Source: Thecaphora thlaspeos (lineage: Eukaryota; Basidiomycota; Ustilaginomycetes; Urocystidales; Glomosporiaceae). From it: a DNA stretch of 64,000 bases. The notes below the pieces were generated by a model. That model had not been told where the DNA came from, made no database searches, and was given only the letters and a program-made list of their open reading frames with translations. Made by a program: the position numbers and the translations under genes. The stretch is from assembly GCA_900291925.1 (NCBI GenBank), contig UWYS01000011.1, positions 496,001-560,000 on the forward strand, read 5' to 3'. This document shows positions 38,607 to 49,379 of this stretch, in pieces. The stretch's first letter is position 1, and every line of letters begins with the position of its first letter.

Positions 38607-41600
38607 GACACGCGGACTAGCAGAGGCTGAGACTAACGGCCACCAGGTGTGCGCACGGACGCCCCCTCACAGCCCTGTAGCCGTGATGCCAGAGACTTCG
38701 GGTTGCCCCGCGACTCAACACGAAGCGATCGACCTTTGCAGTAGCTCGGCGAACGAGCATGAAGCAGACCAGTCGCGGCAGAGCGGCAGCAGCGGCGGCA
38801 GCAGCAGCGGCAACGATGCGGGGCCACCGACGCCTACAACCGTCGGCGAGAATCCGTATCGATCCGGCTCGAGGTCTTCGATGTACCCCGAGCTCTTCCA
38901 GGAGATGGTCTGCACCGTCCTCGCGTCGGAGTCGTACCTCTTCTCCAACGCCGAAGTCGACCTGCTGTCGTCCTTCTTCATGATGTCCTACGCCGCCCGG
39001 TACCTCTTCGTCCGCCTGCTGCAGCGCAAGAGGGACACCTGGTACCGCCTCGACCGCCTGACGGCCTACGAGCAGGAGATTGGCGACCTCCGCCCGGCGA
39101 AAGAGGAGCTAGCGCGCTGTCTCGCGGATTCGGCCAACCAAGGGGCGGGCCAGGGTCTCAAGATCGAACACGCGCGACGTGAGGAAGAGTTGAGGCGGTT
39201 CAAGGCAATGGAAGACGACAAGGAGAACATGAAGCTGACCCTGCCAGAGCTGCAGCGGAGCCTGCACCTCGACGAGGAGACTGGCCTTTGTGCAGGAGGA
39301 GGGGGCGGGACACAGCCGGCCAAGCAGCCGTCACATGGACCGTCCAAAGCGCCCTTGACCCTGGCCAGCAGCAGTTCGAACCTCAGCTCGCCACATACCG
39401 GTAAGGTCGCTACGATGCCGCAAGCGGGCAGCTCCGAAAAGGGGCCGTCGCCTCAGCGCCAGTTGTCCCGCTTCGTCCTGACCGAGGTCGATATGCAGGG
39501 CGGCGCCGTGGAGTCGATGTCGCTGCTGACGCTCGAGGAGCTCAAGGTGCTGGCCAAGAAGCTCAACATCGTCAAGACGGGTACGACGCGCGCCCAGCAC
39601 ATCGCTGCCCTCTTAGCCACCAAGAATCAGGCGACGCTGTTTGGCGGGCCGTCGCCCAAGAAGAAGCCCGACCCGTCGACAGGGAGCCGCCAGCTGACCC
39701 TCAACTTCGGCTCGTCCGGCAAGAAGACGGCGCAAACCAGCTGCCTGCGAGAGGAGCTGGACATGGTGCTTCAGGGCGGCTGCATCCAGGTCGCTTCAGA
39801 GGTGCGGTCGTTGGTGGACCGCGTGGCCCTGGTCTACTACCGCGGCAACCTCCTCGGGAGTGCCGCGCTGACCGCGGCCGTCCTTTCACGCTCGCGGCGC
39901 CGCAGCTACCCGATCTACGGCTTCAAGCGGTGCAGCTTCCTTTTTCCCTCGCGCGACCACCTGATCGCGTTCGAGCGGGCACTCGAGATCGAGGCGCGGA
40001 TGGAGCATCTGATCCAGTTTGGTCGAACGGAGCAGGATCACCGGGAGGCGCTCGAGCTGTTCGAGAGCGTCTACCAGGAGTGGCAAGACTGCGTTGCAGA
40101 GTGCAGCGCCGCCCACCCAGAAGGCGTCGACAAGATGGTCTACCACCGCATGCGCTTCCATCCCGGCTGGATTCTCTCGCGCGTCGTCTACAAGGGCGCC
40201 ACCTGCCTGGCCCGCTTCAAGCTGCACGACCGCGAAAAGGAGGTTCTGACGCGGCTGCTCGACCAGCGGGTGTTCCGTCGGGGCCGTCGAGGCGACTGGT
40301 ACGACCGCCTGGCGCTCATCACGGCGCTCTACTCGGGCGACGCCAAAAAGGGCAAGAAGGAGGCGCTGCAGATCAGCATCCGAGGCATCCAGGACCCCGA
40401 CACGCACCTCATCTACCATGACACGCTGCAGCGCCGCGTCGGACGGCTGCAGAGTCAGCTGCGCGTCCCGCGCTCCGAGCAGCACGACTTTTCCTACGCC
40501 AAGCTGAAACGCACCACTGAGGTCGTCTTCGAAGGCCTGCGGCTCGATGCGATGCTTGATCAGGAGGCAGCGTCGCGCAACAGCCCGGGCGCACGGATGA
40601 ACAGCTTCCTGCAGAGGAGGTCCAGCTCGCTGTCACCGTCGAAGGCCGCCGGCTTGACGCGGTCGGCGAGCGAGAAGAGCCTTACGGGCGGTCGCAGTCC
40701 GCTCAAGAGGCAGCAGGACCACGATGGCGTAGGGACGGCATCGCCGTCCGCCACGACCTCCGGTTTCCAGGTGCGCAAGTCGCTGTACAAGCGGGTCAAA
40801 ATAGAGAAGTTCGCTGCCGCCGTAACCGCCGAGGAAGAAAAGCGTGCTCTGTCGGAGTCGGTCCACTCGGTCGTCAAGAAGGAGGAGGTTGGCGATGACG
40901 CTACGGACGTCTCGCCGACCTTTCCATCGGCCGCCGACACCCGCCAGGAGCCGTCGTCTCCCGCCTCCGCCTCGCGACCGCCAGCCGTCAAGCGCGAAGA
41001 CTCGAACGACTCAATCGCCAACGACCTCGCTCTCGACGGGATCGACCCTTGCGCACTGCAAGAAGATCCGACTCTTTTCAGTCTCGGCCTCAACAGCGCT
41101 GACACGCCGGTCGAGGTGCGCAAAGAGACGCGGACGAGCATGCGCAGCGTGTGGCGCGGTCTCGACGGGCAGCCTTGCCATGTCGAGCAGCTGTGCCTGC
41201 AGCACTACGCGCGGCAGGGCTTCAAAGGCTCTCACTGCGAGGGCAAGATCCTCACGATGATCTTTGCGCTGGTGATGTGGGACGTTCTGTTCCGGTCGGA
41301 CGTGGAAGGGTCGTTCGAGACGCCCTTCCAGGCTGCGCCGTTGGACCTCGGCAGCGATGCGTTTGCCATTGTCAGATCTAGAGAGATCCGAGCGCGTCTC
41401 GACGAGATCGAAGAGACGGGCGGACTGCACCTCTTAGCTGCGGCCGACGACGAACAGAGACCGAGGAGGACGTGGGCGGTTGGGTGTAGGTGGGACATGT
41501 TTTCGAAGGAGGATCTGTTGGAGGTGGCCGAGTGTCTGGGTGGACGGTCGATCGCGGTGGTGTGTCAGATGTTTTGCGAGGAGTGGGAACACTGTACGGG

Positions 41601-41772
41601 CGGTATGCCCGATCTCGTCATATGGAGGATGAGGGATAGGTGCGTCAGGTTCGTAGAAGTCAAGGGTCCCGGGGATAGGCTGAGCGAGACGCAGAAGGTA
41701 TGGATAGACGTGCTCCTGAGAGCGGGCGTGGATGTACAGGTTGGCTTGGTCGTCGAGGCCAGAGGAGGATAA
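38551..41772 (+). CDS. FAN1: Fanconi-associated nuclease FAN1 (VRR-NUC)
   Basis: Structure-specific DNA flap endonuclease/5' exonuclease acting in interstrand-crosslink repair. Single exon, 1073 residues from the ATG at 38551, which has a good context (AAAATGG). Order: a disordered N-terminus, MYPELFQEMVCTVLASESYL and FFMMSYAARYLFVRLLQRK (about 110-165), a SAP-like DNA-binding segment near 320 (LLTLEELKVLAKKLNIVKTG), a helical TPR-like middle, a disordered insert (about 670-850), and a C-terminal VRR-NUC domain. The PD-(D/E)xK residues are Asp1021 (GGMPDLVIW), Glu1036 and Lys1038 (VEVKGPGD), spaced exactly as in human FAN1 (960, 975, 977). The animal UBZ finger is not seen. The frame is open back to an ATG at 38335, inside the neighbour's intron; the ATG at 38686 is the first clear of the neighbour's stop. 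The start is therefore uncertain. Confidence 0.93.
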   Translation: MANTEKEDQNGPTSVRHNETRGLAEAETNGHQVCARTPPHSPVAVMPETSGCPATQHEAIDLCSSSANEHEADQSRQSGSSGGSSSGNDAGPPTPTTVGENPYRSGSRSSMYPELFQEMVCTVLASESYLFSNAEVDLLSSFFMMSYAARYLFVRLLQRKRDTWYRLDRLTAYEQEIGDLRPAKEELARCLADSANQGAGQGLKIEHARREEELRRFKAMEDDKENMKLTLPELQRSLHLDEETGLCAGGGGGTQPAKQPSHGPSKAPLTLASSSSNLSSPHTGKVATMPQAGSSEKGPSPQRQLSRFVLTEVDMQGGAVESMSLLTLEELKVLAKKLNIVKTGTTRAQHIAALLATKNQATLFGGPSPKKKPDPSTGSRQLTLNFGSSGKKTAQTSCLREELDMVLQGGCIQVASEVRSLVDRVALVYYRGNLLGSAALTAAVLSRSRRRSYPIYGFKRCSFLFPSRDHLIAFERALEIEARMEHLIQFGRTEQDHREALELFESVYQEWQDCVAECSAAHPEGVDKMVYHRMRFHPGWILSRVVYKGATCLARFKLHDREKEVLTRLLDQRVFRRGRRGDWYDRLALITALYSGDAKKGKKEALQISIRGIQDPDTHLIYHDTLQRRVGRLQSQLRVPRSEQHDFSYAKLKRTTEVVFEGLRLDAMLDQEAASRNSPGARMNSFLQRRSSSLSPSKAAGLTRSASEKSLTGGRSPLKRQQDHDGVGTASPSATTSGFQVRKSLYKRVKIEKFAAAVTAEEEKRALSESVHSVVKKEEVGDDATDVSPTFPSAADTRQEPSSPASASRPPAVKREDSNDSIANDLALDGIDPCALQEDPTLFSLGLNSADTPVEVRKETRTSMRSVWRGLDGQPCHVEQLCLQHYARQGFKGSHCEGKILTMIFALVMWDVLFRSDVEGSFETPFQAAPLDLGSDAFAIVRSREIRARLDEIEETGGLHLLAAADDEQRPRRTWAVGCRWDMFSKEDLLEVAECLGGRSIAVVCQMFCEEWEHCTGGMPDLVIWRMRDRCVRFVEVKGPGDRLSETQKVWIDVLLRAGVDVQVGLVVEARGG

Positions 41773-41905
41773 AGGCGATCGCAAGGGGGAAGAGAATTCG
41801 GTAGTTGGGCGATAGGGGTGAAATGCTCGTATTGCTCCCTCGCCATCGTCGTGCCCTCAGCGCCAACCTGCGATGTGATGCCGGCAACGCTCGAAGAACG
41901 CATCG

Positions 41906-43072
41906 TCACTCGATATCCTCGTCGTCATCATCTGCTCCATCCTCGTCGCCGCCCTCTGCCACCTCTTGATCTCCTCCGTCTTCCTCTTCTTCATCCTCAT
42001 CCTCATCCTCATCCTCATCGTCTTGTCCCTGCTCATTTGCCAATTTTCCTCTCAATACAGCCCCATTTTCTCCGTCCCTTTTCTGTTTCTTTGTTCCCGA
42101 TTCACGCTCGTCGTCGTCGTCATCTTCGTCGTCTACGGCATTCGTCATTCGAGATACGTCTGCATCCATACTTTCGTCGACTTCCATCGATGTTGGTGCT
42201 GCTATCTTTCCTTTTGACGTGGCGGCGGCGGCGGCGGTGGTGGTGGTGGAAGTGGATTTTCGTTTGGACTTCTGTATCGTCCTATACGCTATCTCGTTGA
42301 TGGTCGTATCGAAACGAATCGTACGGGTTGCAGTTTGAACTCGAGTCAGTGAATACATCAACAAAATACGAAAGAGGAAAACGGAGGGGGGAAAAGAGGG
42401 AGGGGGGGGGGAAGCGGCTCGACATACCTTCCAACTCCCTCTTCAACTCCACCCTAACGTCCTGCGGCAAGTCCAACTCTTTCACCGCTTGCAAAACATT
42501 CGCAGCCGAAATCGTCTTTAACCCTTTGGAAGTAGCTTGATCGTGCGACGTAGCCGTAAGGTAGGATATGAAGACCGTAGAAGCTTTCACTAGAGCCGTC
42601 ACGACTTCTTTTCGAAGTTGCACCGTTTCTGGAACCTGTCGCCGTTGCGTCGTTGCATTGTCGCGTTTTCGTTGATCTTCTATGTCAGTTTGAGAAAGAC
42701 AAGGAAGAACAACGTACAGAGAACGACGATAGGGAGAGGTGAAGATAGGAAAGAAAAAACAAAACAAACCCCTACCTCAGACTTGGCCAAACGTGTAAGA
42801 ACACTTTTTGGCAGCTCGAATTGATCTATTCCGTGGGACTTTAGTGCTTTTGTCTGTTGTGTCTCTACTCGTTTGGCGGTAGAGGAGAGAGAGCCGAATC
42901 CCATCCCCGCTTCTACTCCTCCTGCTGCTCCCGATGAAGGAGCTGGTGCCGTTGCTGTCTCCCCGCCGCCGCCAATAGGTGTGGAAGTGGTAGCGTCCAT
43001 CTCGTCTCCAGTCGCAGCGAGACCGACAAGTGAGATGGATGAGGCGGATTTCGTAGGTGCTTTACGTGGCAT
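41906..43072 (-). CDS. DPB4: DNA polymerase epsilon histone-fold subunit Dpb4 (POLE3/CHRAC17-like)
   Basis: Histone-fold subunit shared by DNA polymerase epsilon and chromatin-remodelling complexes; pairs with an H2A-like partner in the nucleus. Exons on the minus strand are 43072-42776, 42635-42428 and 42339-41906; predicted 312 residues. Exon 1 starts MPRKAPTKSASS and ends in GIDQFELPKSVLTRLAKSE. Exon 2 supplies the rest of the fold: VPETVQLRKEVVTALVKAST, VFISYLTATSHDQA and LKTISAANVLQAVKELDLP. Exon 3 has a basic helix and a long Asp/Glu tail, as in POLE3 and yeast Dpb4. The acceptor of exon 2 (CGACAG) was chosen because it keeps phase 0 and the family alignment; it lacks a good pyrimidine tract. 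It converges on FAN1 with 133 bp between stops. Confidence 0.88.
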
Positions 43073-44751
43073 CGTAGGTGCGGTCAAGGATGTGGTCGTG
43101 TGGTGATGACGGGTACGGTGGTGACGGTGGTGGTGGTGGGGATGGGCCAAAGTGGGGACGTGGTCACAAGCCAAGATTGGAATTGCAATTGAGCGCGGGC
43201 CACGAAAAGCACGGGCCGCCAAGGACGACACGTGACGCGTACAGTTAGCGCCTCCTCGCACCCGCAGGCCGCACGGCTTCGGCTCGGCGAACGGACAGAC
43301 ATGCAGGCGTCCTCAGGCGAAATAGCGACAAGGAGGGTGGGATTTGCCATGGCGACGTACATACGTAGTAGCGTCCGACTGTCCACACGTCGACCTATCG
43401 ACGGTGGGTGTGCGTATGGTGCGGTTACATAATACAATAGTCCAGAGCCACAGCTCAGGATGGCGTCGGGAAGAAAGGATGAAACGGCGGCGATGGGGGG
43501 GCTTGGAAGGTGGGCAGGGAACGTAGGGCAGGGGCGGACGGGCGGGAGGAGGAACAAGGAGGGTGGGAAAGGTAACGGAAGGAAGGCATAGACGGGAAGA
43601 ACAAGGGGGAAAGAGGGCGACGGCTCGCTGTGAACAGGGTCGGCGCGCAGAAGTGTGTGGTCGAGAGGCAACGGCCTCGGTCGCTGAACAGCGGCGCGTC
43701 TCAAAAGCAGTTGCGGCGCGGCAGCCGGAAGAGACGGCACAAAGCGGTCGCGCCGAGGGGCCGCTGTACGAAATGCGAGACCCCAAAGGCGAACGTGCCT
43801 TGTAGTTCGACGGTGTTGGCCCGGGGCAGAGAGCCCGCTCGGAGGAAGACTCTGCTCGAAACCCTAGCAGGGAAGCAGTCGGATGCTGGAAGGGCGGTGC
43901 TCGCATCGAGTGCGGCAGATCCAGAGAGGCTGGCGAGACTGCCCAAGCCTAGCGTGGGCGTGAAGACGCGATGCCCAAAGGCGTTGGCGATGCAGTGCGG
44001 AGCGCTTGCATTCAGGCTCGGGTAGTGGTGACGATGGACCGACGGTCGGTATCGAGGGTCAGGTCTCGTTGGCGACGAGCAAGGGTGATCCGTTCGGAGT
44101 TGGTACAACAGTGTATCGGCACTGTATGCAAGTGTTGGAGTCGGAAAAGCTGGTACACCGGCGATCCGATGAGCCGAAAAAGCAGGGCAAAGGAGACGTT
44201 GCGCCGCATGACGAGGAGAGAAGGGAACGATGACCTCGAGACGATGATGACCGTGACAACCCTGCGTCGTGACGGAAAAGAGAGGCGTGCTTGCAAGTGA
44301 ACGAGGCCAGACGGGGATGTCGATCGAAAAAGGCCACGCCGGTGGGGCGGTGCGAGAACAGGGGGGAAGGTCGAGTCGGGGCGTGGACGAAGCGGTACAA
44401 TGGAACTGAAACTGGAATCGAGACGTTGGTGCAACCGTAGCGCGCTTAGCTCCTTATCCCCATCAACGACGTCGTCGAGAGGGATACAGAGGAGGCAGCG
44501 CGCAACGCGGGACAGAGCGCTTTATAATTTGACGCTAAGCCCTTGACAAAGAAGGGAGAAGTTGTCGAAGACGAGAGGCGAGGATGCTGAGGTTGTCGCG
44601 ATGAAGCGAGGGGGCGAAGGTGTAAGGTGGGCTGAGAAACATCACGTCGTGCTTATGGTGGTATGCGGCGGATGGCGAGTTGGCGGCAGCGTCATGCTGA
44701 AAAGCGACGGACGGAGAAAAGCGCTCGCTCGGTGTAGCACGGATGGAGTCC
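43073..44751. other. Intergenic region between DPB4 and the Edc1-like gene
   Basis: 1.7 kb. It should hold the DPB4 promoter (near 43073-43300) and the Edc1-like 3' UTR (near 44750). Plus-strand frames at 43630-44025 and 43971-44300 are Arg/Ser/Ala-rich with no domain. Nothing else recognised. Confidence 0.4.
43235..43240. promoter_or_regulatory. MluI box (ACGCGT) upstream of DPB4
   Basis: One ACGCGT about 163 bp upstream of the DPB4 ATG, next to CACGTGACGCGT. MBF-type factors bind this hexamer at replication genes in yeasts. A single copy in GC-rich DNA is weak evidence. Confidence 0.3.
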
Positions 44752-46503
44752 CTAGATCGAAAACTTGACCCCACCCATCATGCGGGCGAGCAGACTCTCG
44801 ACAGTAGCGCCAGGCTCGCTGACCTTCTTGGCTTCGAACGCAGGTGCCGGGGCGGCGATGGGGGCGAGGACGGGGAAGAAGGCTTCCTTCGACGTCGCCG
44901 CGAAGGGAGAGGTGTCGCCGGCGGGAGTAGCCGGCGCGTGAACCTCAGCCGGGGCAGTGGTGCTGCGGATCTTGCGACGGGCCTCGTACTCGTCATCGTC
45001 GCTGCCGGAAGCGCTGCTGGACGAGCTGGAGCCGGCGCCGAGAGAGGAGGGCGGGATCGAGCCGAAGCCGTTATCGATGCGGTTCATGCGCGTCGAGAAC
45101 TTGGGTGCCGGCAGGCTGGCGGGCGAGGGCGAATTGTGGAAGTTGGGTCCGGCGTAGGCGATCGCAGCAGCGACCGAAGGATGCTGGCCGCTCTGCTGAG
45201 GCTGCAGCTGCAGCAGCTTTTTGGCAGGCGTGGAGGGCTGCGGTTGACCGTCGCTCTGGACAAACGAGACGGCGGCTGGATGGCTGCGACGGCTGTCCCT
45301 GCCAGACAAGGCGACGTCGGACGAGCTGTTGAAGAGGTCGTCGATATGGAGAGGTGTGTCGGCGCCGCCGGCCGTCTTGCCGCCGCGGTTGGCCGCCTTG
45401 CCGCTGTTGGCCTTGGTGCTGACGTTGACGCCGCCCGAGCCGACGCTGCCGGCCCGAGCTCGGCGACGACCTTGACCATCGTTGGAGGCGATGGCGCTGC
45501 CGCCACCACCACCGCCAAAAGTCTCGGCGTCGCGAGCGTCGGCAAAGACGTCGTAATGGGGCCCGCTGCGCTTCTTGCCGCCGCCGAGGAGCTCCTGTTG
45601 CCAGGTCAGCGCTGAACACTCGCTACCCTGGATCTGCTGCGGCTGCGCGAGGATGCCGTCGTGTTTGGCAGCGAGCGCGGCGTTCGAGCTGTTGCGCTTA
45701 TTGTGGCCGCTGCTGCTCGTCGACTTGCGCAGGTCAGAGACCGGCTTTGATCCTGGCGTGCCGCTGCTGGAACGCAGCAACTCCTGCTGCCAGGTGAGGC
45801 CGCTGCTCGGCTCGCCCGTCCCGGCTGCCGCTTCGAAACCCTGAGTGGCCTTCTGGACAGCCTTTGCATGGGCCAGCGTGCCGGAGGGGGCCGACTTTGA
45901 GAGCAGGTCGATCGAAGCGTCGTTCTTGTCGACGCCGTTTCTGTTGTTGCGGCGCGAGTTGCGCGAGGCGTTCTTGGTGCCGGCCGCAGCATTCTTTGTG
46001 GTCGCCACTGCTGCTGCTGCCGGTGCTGCGCCGTCGACCAGCGGCGACGCGGACCTCTGCTGCCGGTTGCGCTGCTGTTCAGCTTCGCTGGTCTTCTTGG
46101 CAGCCTTCTTGCCCTTGATGGGCGAGAAGCCGGCGACGTCGTCCTGAAGCTGCGAGACGGGCTTGCTGAGCGAGAGAAGGCCGGAAGTCTGGACGGAGGG
46201 TGCGGAGACGTCCTCGGACGGGATCTTGGCAAAGTCGTCCGAGCCTTCACTTACATGCGCGGACTGCTGCTGGTGCTTCGGGTGGGCGGGCTTCTTCTGT
46301 GTAGACGACTTCCTTCCGGACGAGACCACCGCCGAGGCGGACGAACCGACGTTGTTGGTGGAGCGACCACGAGCCTTGTCCGCCTTTGTCCGGCTGGGCG
46401 TCGCAGCGGGAGAAGAGCCGTGGGACGAGGTGCACGAGTCAGGCCGTGAATGAACCGCGGCGGTATGCGTGTAGGCGTACGTTGCCCGCATTGTCGCTAG
46501 CAT
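44752..46503 (-). CDS. Edc1/PNRC-like mRNA decapping activator, disordered
   Basis: Single exon, 583 residues, almost wholly disordered (Ser, Ala, Gly, Gln). Near residue 450 it has YAGPNFHNSPSPASLPAPKF, which matches the short linear motif by which fungal Edc1-like and animal PNRC proteins bind Dcp1 and stimulate Dcp2; the LPxPxF end is the key part. Two copies of LTWQQELL occur near residues 235 and 298, a motif I recall from basidiomycete relatives. The C-terminus ESLLARMMGG may be another short helix. I infer a cytoplasmic P-body role in mRNA decapping. No folded domain is seen, so the call rests on short motifs. A second ATG four codons in is equally possible as start. Confidence 0.65.
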   Translation of the reverse strand: MLATMRATYAYTHTAAVHSRPDSCTSSHGSSPAATPSRTKADKARGRSTNNVGSSASAVVSSGRKSSTQKKPAHPKHQQQSAHVSEGSDDFAKIPSEDVSAPSVQTSGLLSLSKPVSQLQDDVAGFSPIKGKKAAKKTSEAEQQRNRQQRSASPLVDGAAPAAAAVATTKNAAAGTKNASRNSRRNNRNGVDKNDASIDLLSKSAPSGTLAHAKAVQKATQGFEAAAGTGEPSSGLTWQQELLRSSSGTPGSKPVSDLRKSTSSSGHNKRNSSNAALAAKHDGILAQPQQIQGSECSALTWQQELLGGGKKRSGPHYDVFADARDAETFGGGGGGSAIASNDGQGRRRARAGSVGSGGVNVSTKANSGKAANRGGKTAGGADTPLHIDDLFNSSSDVALSGRDSRRSHPAAVSFVQSDGQPQPSTPAKKLLQLQPQQSGQHPSVAAAIAYAGPNFHNSPSPASLPAPKFSTRMNRIDNGFGSIPPSSLGAGSSSSSSASGSDDDEYEARRKIRSTTAPAEVHAPATPAGDTSPFAATSKEAFFPVLAPIAAPAPAFEAKKVSEPGATVESLLARMMGGVKFSI

Positions 46504-47834
46504 GGCTCCAGGTGGGGTGTAAGATGGGGGAGAAAGGAGCTGAAGAGAGTATAGACCTGCACGAGGTCCTTATGCGGGACGGCGTGGACTTGCCCGATAG
46601 AGTGATTGAGGTGCTGGAGGGATGCAGACCCGAAACGTGTCCAGGAAGTAGGCGGCGACGGTCGGACTTGCGTCTGCTGGGAGATGGAAGGCGGGCGGGA
46701 GCAGTGGGTCGAGTTTATCGATGCTCGATCGAGAGGCCGGAGCAGCAGTAGCGGTGGTGATACAGTTGGAAGCTGGACCAAAGACACAGAGAGGCCAGGA
46801 GTAGAGGATTGTGTGGCAGCCGATTCTGTGATGGGATGCTGGATGACGAGCGTTGAACGTCGAGTATTGGTGTCTGGATGTCGAGGGAGACGGGTCAAGA
46901 GTGGCGGAGGGATGGGCCGGGTGTACGTTTGGTTGGATGAAAGAGTCGCGGAATGGAGTGGGGCGTGGGGCGTTCGATGATTGAGTGTGATGGTGGTTGA
47001 ACAGGAGGGTTCGAGAACAGGGTGGCGAGGGTGTGATGGATGAGGGTGGAGATAGGTCGGGGCGTGAGCTGAGCCAAGGCGAGGCCAAGTCAGCCTCTCC
47101 GCTCTCTCTCTCTCTCTCTCTCTCTGTCTGCCCGTCCATGCAGCGCAGACTGGCCTCAGTCCCTTTTGCATCGGCCCGCCATTTTGGGCCGTCTACGCCA
47201 CCCGCCCGATCCACACTGCTTTCGTGTAGAATTGCGCGCGCGATTTCAGCTCCGCCCTCGCGGTTTGTCTTCGTGGTTTGAAACCCCTGGCCTATTGGTC
47301 TAGTCCAAACCCGGCTTGCCTTTTCTAGGTTTGCAGGCCGGTGGGAGGTGAGCTATTTCATGTGCGCTCGGAACCGTCGGTCGTTGTGCGCGCCACCCAC
47401 TGCCCCTTTGTTCAGGACTCCCCTTTGTGTGCCGGGCCGCGTTTCCTTGTCGTCATCAATTGCGAGCATAGCGCTTTGTGGCGCTCTTTGCTGATGGCTC
47501 CACGTCGCGTTGAATGGTCTTAGGCAGGCTTCATTCGGCCAAAGGTATTCAAGCGTCCCCCACTCTTGCGGCCGAGGCCTTCAGCCCCTAGCAGGTCTTC
47601 GGTGGATTGGTTGCTGCTGAATTACGAATCGAACGAGGCTTGCCAAGATCATTGCATGCTATTGTTACACAGAGAGCGAGAGAGCGAGAGAGAATACGGT
47701 GGGTTCAAGAAATCGCGGAACAAAGGGACAGGCGCAGTGTATGGGGAGGAGCACTGGCGAGAGCAATAGCGCTGCGGAAGGGCAGGCGGGTGTGCGCTAG
47801 CGCGCCAGTTTGCAATTCTCGATGCAATGTTCGT
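46504..47834. other. Intergenic region upstream of the Edc1-like gene
   Basis: 1.3 kb, with the Edc1-like promoter/leader and the 3' side of RAD51. It includes a (CT)n tract (47102-47125) and a GAGAGAGC repeat near 47672-47692. Long frames on both strands here are Pro/Ser/His/Arg low-complexity and not conserved. Confidence 0.4.
47102..47125. repeat. (CT)n dinucleotide repeat
   Basis: Twelve CT units in a row, then GTCTG. On the minus strand this is a GA tract about 600 bp upstream of the Edc1-like ATG, where GAGA-type runs are common in fungal promoters. Confidence 0.85.
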
Positions 47835-49379
47835 TCAGTCGACCTGAATGGCGTCAGAATCGTAGGGGACCGAGGATGGGCCATGGCGGTCAGCAAAGGT
47901 TTCGACCGGAACGACTGCAATGCTGCGGCAGACCTGCCGGATGAAGAGTCTGAAGGTGCCAAAAACCCTCGACTCACGGGATCGATGATGCCTTCGGGCG
48001 CGATTGCAAAGACAGCGTCGGCCTCGGGCAGGCAGGGCGAGTCTGCGATGCGGCAGATGCGCTGGTTGCCACGGCCCTTGCGCAGCGAGAGCCGGGTGGT
48101 TGAGGCGTGGGCGACAATGTTGCCGCCAATCGGCTTCTTAGCATCGGCGGAGAAGGCGCTGGCCCCGTCGACCTGGGCGACGACCTGATTGGTGATGACG
48201 ACGGCGACGCCAAACTCGTCTGCCAGACGCATCAGCACGCGGAGGAACTTGGCCAGGTGCATCTGGCGGGCCGACAGCTCCCCACGTCCGGAGAAGTCGG
48301 TTCGGTATAGCGAGGTGAGCGAGTCGACGATGAGCAGCGAGAAGCGCGACTCGGCCATCATCGCCGAGGCCTGCAGCAGCAGCTGGAGCTGATGGTCGGC
48401 ATTGTAGGCCCTGGCATAGGCAACGTTGTCGAGCACCTCTTCGCCATTGAGGCCGTACCGCTCGGCTACGGCGAGGAGACGGACGGGCCTCTAGTGGGCA
48501 GGACGAAGAAAAGAGGGGAGAGGTAAGATGCATGCGCAAAGGCAAGCTTGTTTCAGCCTCGAAGCAACTTGGTGCCCGCACGAGCGCAGCAGATGTTGTC
48601 CGTCGTCTTCCTCGTACGGCCACTCACAAATGTACCCTCTGTGTCAATGTAGAGACACTTGCCCTCGCCTCCACCCATGTCGATCGGCAGCTGGCAGGTC
48701 ACCGCGAGCGTGTGGCACAGTTGGCTCTTGCCGGTCCTGAACTCGCCGTACAGCTCCGTGATGCTTCCCGTCTCCATGCCGCCGCCGAGCACCGCATCGA
48801 GATTCTTGGACCCGGTCGTGATGGTGATGAGCTCGTTCCTGCGGGCGTGGAACTCGGTGGCTGTGGTGAAGCCCATCGGCACGAGCTTGCCAGCTGTGAG
48901 GGGGAAGGCCGGGGAGAGTGAGCAAAGGCGAGCAAAGGCGGGCGTGGGAGAACGAAGGGATGCTGTCAGTCTCTTCCTGCCACCACCTTCGAGATCGTGT
49001 CATTGCGATCATTGATGTGCCCACGCGAGACTCACCTTCGGCCAGGATCTTGTCCGCCTTGGCTTCCGAGATGCCCTTGACGAGGAGGAGGTTCTTTTTC
49101 GGCGTGAACGCCACCGCCTCGATCGTGTGGTATCCGGCCTCAGCCAGCTTCTTGCAGTCCGAGGACGAGATGCCAAACTCCTACAAGGGGGCGGTCGTGA
49201 CGAGTGACAGAAGGAGACGATCAGCTACCGTGACTCAGCGACATGCGAGTGGCCCTCACAACGGGCGTTGCGGTCCAGACACCTCTGCTCACCTCGAGCT
49301 TGTTGATGAGAAGCGGTCCAAAGCCCTCGCCCGTGTCCTCGTCAACGCCGTTACCATGGTCGCTGGCGGCTTGCGACAT
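47835..49379 (-). CDS. RAD51: Recombinase Rad51
   Basis: RecA-family strand-exchange ATPase; forms nuclear filaments on single-stranded DNA in homologous recombination. Five exons on the minus strand: 49379-49293, 49180-49036, 48893-48628, 48490-47978 and 47843-47835, all GT...AG and in phase; predicted 339 residues, the same as human RAD51. Walker [10 protein letters not shown] puts the catalytic lysine at position 133, as in human. Walker B is [12 protein letters not shown]. The N-terminal helix-hairpin-helix ([20 protein letters not shown]) is intact. [11 protein letters not shown] and the adjacent [17 protein letters not shown] mark Rad51 rather than Dmc1. The last exon encodes only VD-stop after EGIIDP; this fits the family end but is short, so it is the least certain border. 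MluI boxes lie about 360-380 bp upstream. Confidence 0.95.

Noticed and set aside
43630..44025. 131-codon plus-strand frame between DPB4 and the Edc1-like gene
   Set aside because: Arg/Ala/Ser-rich, with a stray CxxC only; nothing conserved seen.
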